From contig CAMPGP010000088.1 of assembly GCA_946885545.1 (NCBI GenBank), positions 1 to 8,154 of the forward strand: a stretch of 8,154 nt of DNA, read 5' to 3'. Position 1 is the stretch's first letter. Each line of letters opens with the position of its first letter. Shown here in pieces: positions 1 through 6,418 of the stretch. The notes under the pieces are model-generated. The model had not been told where the DNA came from and searched no databases. It was given only the letters and a program-made list of their open reading frames with translations. The position numbers and the translations under genes are program-made. The DNA comes from an uncultured Altererythrobacter sp. GTDB taxonomy: Bacteria; Pseudomonadota; Alphaproteobacteria; Sphingomonadales; Sphingomonadaceae.

Positions 1-115
1 GAAGGACCTGCCCAATTTCATGCAACCCAGGACCATCCACTGGCGCGAGACGATACCGACCAATCCCAACGGTAAGCTCGACCGCACGGCCATCGCGCAG
101 GGGCTGACGGCATGA
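1..115 (+). CDS. AMP-forming acyl-CoA ligase, XrtA-associated, C-terminal end only
   Basis: This is the 3' end of a gene that enters from the left edge; 37 complete codons are read from base 2 to the TGA at 113-115. The fragment contains the motif PNGKLDR, the A10-type motif of the adenylate-forming (ANL) superfamily. Its lysine (residue 25 of the fragment) is the catalytic lysine that contacts the acyl-adenylate. The family activates a carboxylic acid with ATP and passes it to CoA or a carrier-protein thiol; the substrate cannot be read from this piece. The stop codon overlaps the next start codon (ATGA at 112-115), so the two genes are probably translationally coupled. A ligase directly before a PLP decarboxylase of this kind is typical of exosortase A loci, which is why the specific name is offered. 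The superfamily call is firm; the subfamily call rests on context. Confidence 0.85.
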   Translation, partial: KDLPNFMQPRTIHWRETIPTNPNGKLDRTAIAQGLTA

Positions 116-1338
116 AGCCGCTCGGACCCATTCCCGCAGGCTTTTCCGCGATCGACGGCGAACTGGCAATCGGCGGGCGCAAGGCGAGCGACCTGGTTGC
201 CGAAGCGGGTACGACTCCGCTGTTCGCCTATTCGCGCGACATGCTGCGCGGGCGGGTCGCGGCGCTGCGCGCGGCGATGCCTGCGCGGCTGAAGATCCAC
301 TATGCGATCAAGGCCAATCCCTGGCGACCGGTGCTCGAGGAAATGGCCGGGCTGGTCGACGGGTTCGACGTCGCCTCCGCGGGCGAGCTGGCGATGGTGC
401 GTGCGGCGCGGATCGAGGCTTCGCTGGTCAGCTTCGCCGGACCGGGCAAGCGCGACGACGAGCTCGAGCGAGCGATTGCAGAAGGTTGCACGATCAACCT
501 CGAATCGGAGGGAGAGGCACGCCGGGCGCTGGCGATCGGCGAGCGGCTGAGCATTCGCCCGCGGCTGGCGATCCGGGTGAACCCCTCGTTCGAGCTGCGC
601 GGCTCGGGCATGAAGATGGGCGGCGGGGCCAAGCAGTTCGGGATCGACGAGGAGCGCGTGCCCGCGCTGGGGCGCGAGATCGTGACGGCCGGGGCCGAAT
701 GGTGCGGGCTGCATATCTTCACCGGCAGCCAGGCGCTCGACGCCGAGGCGATCGCCGAGACACAGGCGAACGTGCTCGCGCTCGCCGATCGGCTGGCGGG
801 GGAGATCGGCGCACCGCTGGCCAAGCTCAACATGGGCGGCGGGTTCGGCATCCCCTATTTCAACGGCGACGCGCCGCTCGACATCGCTGCGGTCGGCGCG
901 GCGCTGGAAGAGCGCTTCGCTAGCCTGCCTGCGAGCCTTGCCGGGACCGAGCTGTACATCGAGCTCGGCCGCTATCTGACGGGCGAGGCTGGAGTCTATC
1001 TGACGCGGATCGTCGATCGCAAGGTGAGCCACGGGCACACCTTTCTGATCACCGATGGCGGGCTGCACCACCAGCTGGCTGCCTCGGGCAATTTCGGCAC
1101 CGTCGTGCGCCGCAATTATCCGCTGGCGGTCGCCACCCGCTTCGACGCGGCGCCGGAGGAGGAGGTGAGCGTCGTCGGCTGCCTCTGCACCCCGCTCGAC
1201 CGGCTGGCCGACCAGGCGCACCTGCCCCGCGCCGACGTCGGCGATCTGGTCGCGGTGTTCTGCGCCGGAGCTTATGGCGCGACCGCCTCGCCTTCGGATT
1301 TCCTCGGCCATGGCCCGGCGCGCCAGTTGCTCGTCTAG
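112..1338 (+). CDS. PLP-dependent decarboxylase, XrtA-associated (alanine-racemase fold type III)
   Basis: This 408-residue protein belongs to the ornithine/diaminopimelate decarboxylase group: a PLP-binding TIM barrel followed by a C-terminal β-sandwich. Visible landmarks are YAIKAN with the Schiff-base lysine K67, HIFTGSQ with H201 expected to stack on the PLP ring, the glycine loop GGGFGIPY (242-249) for the cofactor phosphate, ELGR (284-287), GCLCTPLD with the likely trans-acting cysteine C359, and Y388 in GAYGAT. All expected catalytic residues are present and the length is normal, so it should be active. The start ATG at 112 overlaps the ligase stop by 4 bases, which supports both the start and co-translation. 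The substrate is not known. The residue after C359 is threonine, where ornithine decarboxylases have aspartate and diaminopimelate decarboxylases glutamate, so it should not simply be called lysA or speC. A joint role with the ligase in making a small amine- or acyl-derived building block is inferred. Confidence 0.9.
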   Translation: MKPLGPIPAGFSAIDGELAIGGRKASDLVAEAGTTPLFAYSRDMLRGRVAALRAAMPARLKIHYAIKANPWRPVLEEMAGLVDGFDVASAGELAMVRAARIEASLVSFAGPGKRDDELERAIAEGCTINLESEGEARRALAIGERLSIRPRLAIRVNPSFELRGSGMKMGGGAKQFGIDEERVPALGREIVTAGAEWCGLHIFTGSQALDAEAIAETQANVLALADRLAGEIGAPLAKLNMGGGFGIPYFNGDAPLDIAAVGAALEERFASLPASLAGTELYIELGRYLTGEAGVYLTRIVDRKVSHGHTFLITDGGLHHQLAASGNFGTVVRRNYPLAVATRFDAAPEEEVSVVGCLCTPLDRLADQAHLPRADVGDLVAVFCAGAYGATASPSDFLGHGPARQLLV

Positions 1339-1349
1339 CGCCGGGCCGC

Positions 1350-1413
1350 GTTAACCTTTTGCCGCACGCCGTCCCGCCGTGGGACTGCGCCCAATCGGGC
1401 GGCAAAGGCTAAC
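1350..1413 (+). repeat. Imperfect inverted repeat / potential RNA hairpin
   Basis: The left arm GTTAACCTTTTGCCGC (1350-1365) can pair with the right arm GCGGCAAAGGCTAAC (1399-1413). By eye this gives 14 Watson-Crick pairs out of 15 paired positions, with one A-C mismatch (1354/1409) and one bulged T (1357). The 33-base loop contains a smaller perfect hairpin, GTCCC-GCCGT-GGGAC (1371-1385). It lies 12 bases after the decarboxylase stop. No T-run follows on either strand, so it is not a textbook intrinsic terminator. It could be a 3' end stabiliser, a Rho-linked terminator element, a protein-binding palindrome, or a 5' leader structure if transcription of the next operon starts upstream of it. 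Confidence 0.6.
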
Positions 1414-1416
1414 AGT

Positions 1417-1452
1417 ATGTTCACCCTTTTCAGCGAGGAAGAGCGCCTGTGA
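1417..1452 (+). other. Tiny candidate leader ORF (11 codons), speculative
   Basis: An ATG at 1417 opens an 11-codon frame (MFTLFSEEERL) ending at TGA 1450-1452. AAAGG at 1404-1408 lies eight bases upstream, which is good spacing for a ribosome-binding site, and falls inside the right arm of the inverted repeat, where folding would hide it. The peptide matches nothing I recognise and a frame this short can arise by chance. It is listed only because of this coincidence of ribosome site and hairpin. Confidence 0.15.
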
Positions 1453-1530
1453 ACCGCGGGTGCGGACAGGCGAGGTCGCTCCTCCCTGCCGCAAAGTGCG
1501 CCCGCCCGAAACCGGCAAGGACGCGTATCG

Positions 1531-2169
1531 ATGCCCACCGCCCGACTTTCCCTCACGGCCAGCGCGCTGGCGGCGCTATCTCTCGCAGGCTGCGCGAGCG
1601 GCGGCGGCACCGAACTGCCGCCGGCTTCGTTCGTGGCGATGCAGGAAGGACCGGGCGAGGAATATGTGATCGGCCCGCTCGACGAGCTGACGATCCACGT
1701 CTGGCGCAATCCCGAGCTTGGCGCGGAGAAAATCCAGGTTCGGCCCGACGGGCGCATAACGACCCCGCTCGTCACCGACATGCCCGCGGTCGGCAAGACT
1801 CCGGCGATGCTGGCGGAAGACATCCGGCTGCAGCTTTCTCAATATATCGAAAACCCGTTGGTCTCGGTGATCGTAACCAATTTCGCGGGCACCTTCAGCC
1901 AGCAGATTCGCGTCGTCGGCGCAACCGCGCAGCCGGCCTCGATTCCCTACCGCGCCAACATGACCGTGCTCGACGCGATGATCGCGGTCGGCGGCCTGAG
2001 TGAATTCGCCGCAGGAAATCGCGCCAAGCTGATCCGCTTCGACAAGCAGGCCGGCCGCCAGCGTGAATATGCTCTGCGGCTCGGCGACCTGCTTAAGGAG
2101 GGCGACAGCCGCGCCAACGTCATGCTGCACCCTGGCGACGTGATCATCATCCCCGAAAGCATGTTCTGA
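1531..2169 (+). CDS. Polysaccharide export lipoprotein, short Wza/EpsE-like (XrtA type)
   Basis: This 212-residue protein starts with a lipoprotein signal peptide: a short basic N-terminus, a hydrophobic stretch, and the lipobox LAGC with C21 as the lipidated residue. Alanine follows the cysteine, which by the usual +2 rule favours the outer membrane. A polysaccharide-export domain (about 44-117, beginning YVIGPLDEL and including VRPDGRITTPL) is followed by one SLBB-type domain (about 125-170) and a closing LHPGDVIIIPES segment. This architecture is that of the periplasmic ring of Wza-type exporters. Wza of Escherichia coli is roughly 380 residues and forms its own outer-membrane helical pore; this protein ends right after the export and SLBB parts and shows no such helix. 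AAGGA lies nine bases before the ATG, and no longer in-frame start is available. It is the first gene of the six-gene run, 16 bases before the chain-length gene. Confidence 0.92.
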   Translation: MPTARLSLTASALAALSLAGCASGGGTELPPASFVAMQEGPGEEYVIGPLDELTIHVWRNPELGAEKIQVRPDGRITTPLVTDMPAVGKTPAMLAEDIRLQLSQYIENPLVSVIVTNFAGTFSQQIRVVGATAQPASIPYRANMTVLDAMIAVGGLSEFAAGNRAKLIRFDKQAGRQREYALRLGDLLKEGDSRANVMLHPGDVIIIPESMF

Positions 2170-2185
2170 AGAAGGTGCCGAAGCG

Positions 2186-3706
2186 ATGAACGAGGTCTTC
2201 GAGGAACTGCAGGCGGCGCTGCATTCGGCATGGCACCGGCGCTGGCTGGTGCTGGCCGTCGCCTGGGGCGTGTGCATTCTCGGCTGGTTCGCCGTGGCCA
2301 TGATCCCGAACACGTATGAATCGAAGGCGCGCGTTTTCGTGCAGCTCGACGACGTGCTCTCGCAACAGCTCGAGATCGCGAACGCGGGCAAGGACGAGAT
2401 TGAACGCGTGCGCAAGACGCTCGCCAGCTCGATGAACCTCGAGAAGGTCGTGCGATCGACCCAGCTTGGCCAGGGCGTGACCTCGCCAGCCCAGATGGAA
2501 CGGACGGTCGCGAGCCTTGCCGAGAGCGTCAAGGTGGTCAGCACCGAGGACAATCTCTTCGAAATCACCGCGCAAGTCGGCAAGTCGAGCCTGTCCGATG
2601 CGGAAAACGCCGAACTGGCGCAGGATGTGGTCCAGAAGATGATCGACATCTTCCGCGAAGAGAACATCGCCGGCAGCCGCGGGGAGGTCGCCGAGACGAT
2701 CGTGTTTCTCGACCAGCAACTGGAGGATCGCAAGCGCGAGCTGGAAGCGGCGGAACAGCGTCGTCTGGCATTCGAGGCGGAGTATCCCGAACTCATCGGA
2801 GGAACCGCTACGCTATCCGCTCGCGTTCAGCAGTTGCGCGCGGAGATGCGCGGGATCGATGCCGATCTCGCTGCAGCGCAGAGCGCCCTGGCAGCTATCA
2901 ACGGCCAGCTTGCGGGGACGCCCCGAACCCTCGTTACAGCGGGCGAAGGCGGCGGCGCGCGCGGTGCGCTGATGCAAGCACGCTCGCAACTCGCCGGCAT
3001 GCAGTCGCGAGGCCTCACCGACAATCATCCCGACGTGGCCGCGCTGCAGCGCCAGATACAACTTCTCGAGCGCCAGGCGGCGAGCGAAGGCCCCAACGCC
3101 TCGGGCTCCGCGAACCCGGCATATACATCGCTCGTCGCGATCCGTGCCGAACGCGATGCCAACGTGCAGGCGCTGATGGCGCGCAAGGCCGCGCTCCAGG
3201 CCGATCTGACCGGGATGATGGCGAACCAGGCCGACGAACCCGCGGTCGCGGCAGAGGCCAATCGCATCAGCCGCGACTACGAGGTGCTCAAGACGAAGTA
3301 CGACGAGCTCCTGCAGGATCGCGAGGAAATGCGCCTTCGTGGGCAGGTCGAAAGCGAGCGAAGTTCATTCAGTTTCGAGGTTATCGATCCGCCGACGACG
3401 CCGCGCGCGCCGGCCGCGCCCAATCGTCCGCTGCTACTTATCGGCGTGTTGATCGTGGGGCTCGGCGCGGGCGTCGGCGTCGCATTCGCGCTCGGCCAAT
3501 TGCGCTCGACGTTCGCGACGGGGGCAAAGCTCGAGCGGTCGCTCGGTCTGCCGGTCATCGGCACGATCTCGCACACGCTCACCGACGCTGGTCGCGTCCT
3601 TGCGCGCAAGCGGATGAAGCTTTTCGCAGGCGGCTGCGCCTCGCTGGTCGGGATGTGCGGGCTGCTGTTGGCGGTCGAGTTCGTCCAGGTCGGCATGGTT
3701 GGGTGA
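2186..3706 (+). CDS. Polysaccharide chain-length determinant / co-polymerase, Wzz/GumC-like (XrtA type)
   Basis: This 506-residue inner-membrane protein is of the polysaccharide co-polymerase class. A short cytosolic N-terminus leads into a membrane segment at about 19-40, followed by the Wzz-type start of the periplasmic part (PNTYESKARVFVQ). Long helical, coiled-coil-prone stretches lie at about 173-205, 214-250 and 260-300, and LTDNHPDV is a signature common in GumC-like proteins. The GNVR-like part (about 315-400) ends in a proline-rich DPPTTPRAPAAP stretch just before a second membrane segment (416-437). After GLPVIGTIS, a third hydrophobic segment lies at about 478-499. It has no kinase domain; the kinase is the next gene. 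The ATG at 2186 is preceded by GAAGGTG (2171-2177) at eight bases. Its expected role is to set the length of the polymer delivered to the export lipoprotein encoded upstream. Confidence 0.92.
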   Translation: MNEVFEELQAALHSAWHRRWLVLAVAWGVCILGWFAVAMIPNTYESKARVFVQLDDVLSQQLEIANAGKDEIERVRKTLASSMNLEKVVRSTQLGQGVTSPAQMERTVASLAESVKVVSTEDNLFEITAQVGKSSLSDAENAELAQDVVQKMIDIFREENIAGSRGEVAETIVFLDQQLEDRKRELEAAEQRRLAFEAEYPELIGGTATLSARVQQLRAEMRGIDADLAAAQSALAAINGQLAGTPRTLVTAGEGGGARGALMQARSQLAGMQSRGLTDNHPDVAALQRQIQLLERQAASEGPNASGSANPAYTSLVAIRAERDANVQALMARKAALQADLTGMMANQADEPAVAAEANRISRDYEVLKTKYDELLQDREEMRLRGQVESERSSFSFEVIDPPTTPRAPAAPNRPLLLIGVLIVGLGAGVGVAFALGQLRSTFATGAKLERSLGLPVIGTISHTLTDAGRVLARKRMKLFAGGCASLVGMCGLLLAVEFVQVGMVG

Positions 3707-3710
3707 GGAG
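3705..3710 (+). promoter_or_regulatory. Ribosome-binding site that fixes the autokinase start
   Basis: GAGGAG overlaps the TGA of the chain-length gene and sits six bases before the ATG at 3717. It favours that ATG over the in-frame TTG at 3699, which lies upstream of this site and has no comparable sequence in front of it. Confidence 0.75.
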
Positions 3711-3716
3711 AGCGAG

Positions 3717-4760
3717 ATGACCGAACACAGGAAGATCCCGGTCCCTCACCGGGGAGAGCAGGAAGACGACAGGCCCGGCTCGCTGTTCGAGCGTGCCAGC
3801 GGTGCGTTCGGCTTCGATCCGTTCAAGGCGGCGCCTGTCCCGGACAGGCTGGCCGCTGCGCCGATGAAGCGCGCGAAGGTTCGCCAGTCGGATGCGCCCG
3901 TTCAGGATATCGCCAAGCAGCCCGAGCTGCCGCACGCGGACCAACCCGCAGCACCGGCGGCGCCCGAAGTGTTGCCGGTCGCTGTCGCCCCGTCGCAGGT
4001 TACGATCGAGCGCCAGATCGGCGCAGTCGCGCTGCACGGCAAGCGCTTCCCGGTCGATCGCGAGTTGCTGCGCGAACAGGGCCTCATCGTGCCCGATGGT
4101 GCGGTCAACGGGCTGATGGAAGAGTTTCGGATCGTCAAGCGGCAGGTGCTCGACACCGCGCGTTCCGAAGGCACCGCCCTGTCGCGCAGGGTGTTGATCT
4201 GCTCGCCGCATCCGGGCGAGGGAAAGACGTTCTGCGCCGCCAACCTGGCGATCGCCCTCGCAGCCGAGCGCGACAGCGAAGTTCTGCTGATCGATGCCGA
4301 TTTCGCCAAGCCCTCGATTCTCTCGACGTTCGGTCTGCCTAAGGGCGCGGGGTTCATGGACTGCCTCGCCAACGACCACGTGCAGGCGGAGGATCTGGTC
4401 ATCGGGACCGATATTCCAGGACTTTGGGTCCTGCCAGCCGGAAACCAGACGAACGTCGACAGCGAGTATCTCTCCAGTCGCCGAACCGCAGACGTGCTCG
4501 AGCGGCTCAGCACCGGGGCGCCCAATCGTATCCTGATCTTCGATTCCCCACCGGCGCTCGCGGCGTCCCCTGCGGCGGAACTGGCCAAGCATGTGGGCCA
4601 GGCGATCCTTGTCGCCCGCGCGGACACGACGGGACAGAGTGCTCTGGAAGATGCGGTCGAGCTGCTTTCGGGGTGCCCGGATGTTCGGCTCCTGCTCAAC
4701 GCAGCGCATTTCAGCCCCAGCGGCAGAAAGTTCGGAACTTACTATGGATATGGTGAATAA
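3717..4760 (+). CDS. Tyrosine autokinase (BY-kinase), XrtA-associated
   Basis: From ATG 3717 the protein has 347 residues. Residues 1-95 are charged, then proline/alanine-rich and probably disordered. A conserved-looking region (98-145) ends in EEFRIVKR, close to the EX2RX2R oligomerisation motif of bacterial tyrosine kinases, with lysine as the last basic residue. The nucleotide fold follows: Walker A SPHPGEGKT (163-171, K170), Walker A' LLIDAD (190-195, D193 and D195) and Walker B ILIFD (272-276). The C-terminus ends YYGYGE, with Y342, Y343 and Y345 as likely autophosphorylation sites; the cluster is short for the family. It has no membrane segment and would act at the membrane by binding the chain-length protein, with which it forms a split version of Wzc. 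It starts ten bases after that gene. Cycling of phosphorylation is expected to control polymerisation or export; that role is known from the family and not visible here. Confidence 0.92.
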   Translation: MTEHRKIPVPHRGEQEDDRPGSLFERASGAFGFDPFKAAPVPDRLAAAPMKRAKVRQSDAPVQDIAKQPELPHADQPAAPAAPEVLPVAVAPSQVTIERQIGAVALHGKRFPVDRELLREQGLIVPDGAVNGLMEEFRIVKRQVLDTARSEGTALSRRVLICSPHPGEGKTFCAANLAIALAAERDSEVLLIDADFAKPSILSTFGLPKGAGFMDCLANDHVQAEDLVIGTDIPGLWVLPAGNQTNVDSEYLSSRRTADVLERLSTGAPNRILIFDSPPALAASPAAELAKHVGQAILVARADTTGQSALEDAVELLSGCPDVRLLLNAAHFSPSGRKFGTYYGYGE

Positions 4761-4764
4761 GGCG

Positions 4765-6405
4765 ATGAAATTTCTTGCCTTCCCATCGTCCGCGATAGCT
4801 GCGATCGCGCTTGCACATCCCGCTTGGGCGCAACAGACCGCCGACGAAGAAGCGAGCGAGGCGCGTAGCGATCGCGGCGTAACGCTGGCACCGTACATCG
4901 AGGCGTCGCAGGTCCTCGTGGCGGAGCTGTCGCCGGGCGACGATGTCGTCACCTACAGCCAGGTTGCAGTCGGGGTCGATGCGGCGGTGACGGGTCGCAA
5001 CAACGGCGGCTCACTTTCGCTGCGCTACGAACGCAACATCGGCTACGGCGACGAGGCGCTCGATTCCGATACGGTGAGCGGCGTTGCGCGCGGCTACGCG
5101 ACCGTCGTACCGCGCGCACTGACGATCGAGGGCGGCGCCCTCGCGGCACGCACTCGTGTCGACGGCAATGGGGGCGCGACCCTCAACCCCCTGGTCGGAG
5201 ACGACCGCGAAAGCCGGATCTACTCGGCCTATGCCGGACCGAACCTCCACACTCGTGCTGGCGACGTCGAGGTCAATGCGAACTATCGCATCGGCTACAC
5301 GCGGGTCGAGGCCCCCGATTTCGTAGTTGTGAGCCCGGCCCAATCTGTCGACGTGTTCGACGAAAGCGTCGTGCAGGTCGCCGGCTTTCACGCCGGCACG
5401 AGCCCCGGCGAACCGCTCCCGATCGGCCTCGGTGTCGGCGGGGGCTGGGTGCGGGAAGATGTTTCCAACCTCGACCAGCGCGTGGAAGATCGCTTCGCTC
5501 GGGCCGACGTTCAGGCTCCGGTCGGCCGCGATCTCGCCTTCGTCGGAGGTGTCGGATACGAGGATGTCGAGGTTTCGAGCCGCGACGCGGTTCGCGATGC
5601 CGACGGCAACCCGGTGCTCGGCCCCGATGGCCGCTTTGTAACCGACGAAAGCCAGCCACGACAGATAGCCTACGATGTCTCGGGGCTGATCTGGGATGTG
5701 GGCGTGATGTGGCGGCCGAGTGTGCGAACCGCGCTCGAGGCGCATGTCGGGCGGCGCTACGATTCCACGACATATTACGGCACGTTCGCCTGGGCGCCTA
5801 CATCGCGCAGCAACGTGAACATTGCCGTCTACGACACGGTTTCCGGCTTCGGCGGCCTGCTCAACACGGCGCTGGCGAACCTTCCGACCCGATTCACCGC
5901 GGCACGCAACGCATTGAGTGGCGACTTCACCGGCTGCGTCGGCGGGGAGCAGGGCGCCAATTGCCTGGCAGGCGTGCTCGGTTCGGTCCGCTCGGCGGTG
6001 TTCCGGTCGCGCGGCATTGCTGCGGGCTACGGTGTGACGTTCGGGCGGTTCAACACCGGCCTCGGCGCCGGATACCAGCAGCGCAAGTTCATCGCCGCGC
6101 CGGGTACCGTGCTCGCGTCCGCGAACGGCGTCGTCGATGAAGCCTATTGGGTCAATTACTACCTCGGCGCGCAGATCGGCCGCAACGCCGGTTTCGATGC
6201 GAACGCCTATGCAAGCTGGATCGACAGCGGCTTCGCGGCAAACGGCGAGGTCTTCGCGCTCGGCGCATCCGCCGCCTACCGCCGCTCGATCACCGGCCGA
6301 CTTTCGGCACGCGCCGCGGTTGCGGTGGACCACCTCGATAGCGAGGCGACGGTCGAGGACTACACTTCGGCCTCCGCGCTTCTCGGCCTGCGATACGATT
6401 TCTGA
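4765..6405 (+). CDS. Outer-membrane β-barrel protein of the XrtA/PEP-CTERM locus (TIGR03016-like)
   Basis: From ATG 4765 the protein has 546 residues. It begins with a Sec signal peptide (MKFLAFPSSA then a hydrophobic core) and a cleavage site AWA|QQ after residue 22. The mature part is rich in alternating polar/hydrophobic stretches, Gly, Tyr and Asn, and ends in LGLRYDF. A C-terminal phenylalanine after such a strand is the usual outer-membrane β-barrel signature. A loop with DADGNPVLGPDG (278-289) and one with the only two cysteines of the protein (C391 and C400) stand out. Starts at 4744 and 4750 are also possible and would overlap the kinase gene; 4765 gives the cleanest signal peptide and has GGTGA eight bases upstream. 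The family function is not established. Its place in the operon suggests a role as outer-membrane conduit or scaffold for the polymer. Confidence 0.83.
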   Translation: MKFLAFPSSAIAAIALAHPAWAQQTADEEASEARSDRGVTLAPYIEASQVLVAELSPGDDVVTYSQVAVGVDAAVTGRNNGGSLSLRYERNIGYGDEALDSDTVSGVARGYATVVPRALTIEGGALAARTRVDGNGGATLNPLVGDDRESRIYSAYAGPNLHTRAGDVEVNANYRIGYTRVEAPDFVVVSPAQSVDVFDESVVQVAGFHAGTSPGEPLPIGLGVGGGWVREDVSNLDQRVEDRFARADVQAPVGRDLAFVGGVGYEDVEVSSRDAVRDADGNPVLGPDGRFVTDESQPRQIAYDVSGLIWDVGVMWRPSVRTALEAHVGRRYDSTTYYGTFAWAPTSRSNVNIAVYDTVSGFGGLLNTALANLPTRFTAARNALSGDFTGCVGGEQGANCLAGVLGSVRSAVFRSRGIAAGYGVTFGRFNTGLGAGYQQRKFIAAPGTVLASANGVVDEAYWVNYYLGAQIGRNAGFDANAYASWIDSGFAANGEVFALGASAAYRRSITGRLSARAAVAVDHLDSEATVEDYTSASALLGLRYDF

Positions 6406-6418
6406 AGGGTTTGAAACG

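Larger units (their letters stand above)
1339..1530 (+). other. Intergenic region ahead of the export operon
   Basis: This is the only sizeable non-coding gap in the window, at 192 bases. Its left part holds an imperfect inverted repeat (1350-1413). A tiny reading frame (1417-1452) follows, then about 80 bases without recognisable structure, and finally an AAGGA ribosome-binding site at 1517-1521, nine bases before the ATG at 1531. The position between the ligase/decarboxylase pair and the six-gene run makes it the natural place for a terminator of the first unit and a promoter for the second. I could not find a convincing -35/-10 pair or a σ54 -24/-12 element, so no promoter is called. Confidence 0.6.

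Noticed and set aside
1350..1413. Intrinsic terminator for the decarboxylase gene
   Set aside because: The hairpin is not followed by a T-run on the plus strand, and not on the minus strand either; it is kept as an inverted repeat only.
1339..1530. σ54 (-24/-12) promoter, considered because some XrtA loci have σ54-linked regulators
   Set aside because: No TGGC...TGC pair with the right spacing was found in the intergenic gap.
2143..2169. PEP-CTERM-like sorting tail at the end of the export lipoprotein (IPESMF)
   Set aside because: A sorting tail needs a PEP motif followed by a membrane helix and a basic end; here the protein simply stops after the β-strand that is usual for this export family.
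3699..3716. TTG start for the autokinase at 3699
   Set aside because: The GAGGAG ribosome site lies downstream of it, six bases before the ATG at 3717.
4591..4764. Upstream extension of the barrel frame inside the kinase gene
   Set aside because: It would bury the signal peptide behind 58 residues encoded out of frame with the kinase; the signal peptide only makes sense from 4744, 4750 or 4765.
3579..4952. Long minus-strand frame of 457 codons opposite the kinase and the start of the barrel gene
   Set aside because: It lies opposite well-supported coding sequence; its product is arginine-rich with no recognisable domain. Such frames are common in GC-rich DNA because stops are rare on the opposite strand.
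5011..6333. Long minus-strand frame of 440 codons opposite the β-barrel gene
   Set aside because: No domain, signal or ribosome site is recognisable, and the plus-strand protein has a clear signal peptide and barrel ending.
6137..6418. Upstream extension of the ATPase frame into the barrel gene
   Set aside because: The extension is low-complexity and arginine/serine-rich as expected for an out-of-frame read; the family N-terminus and a ribosome site both place the start at 6419.
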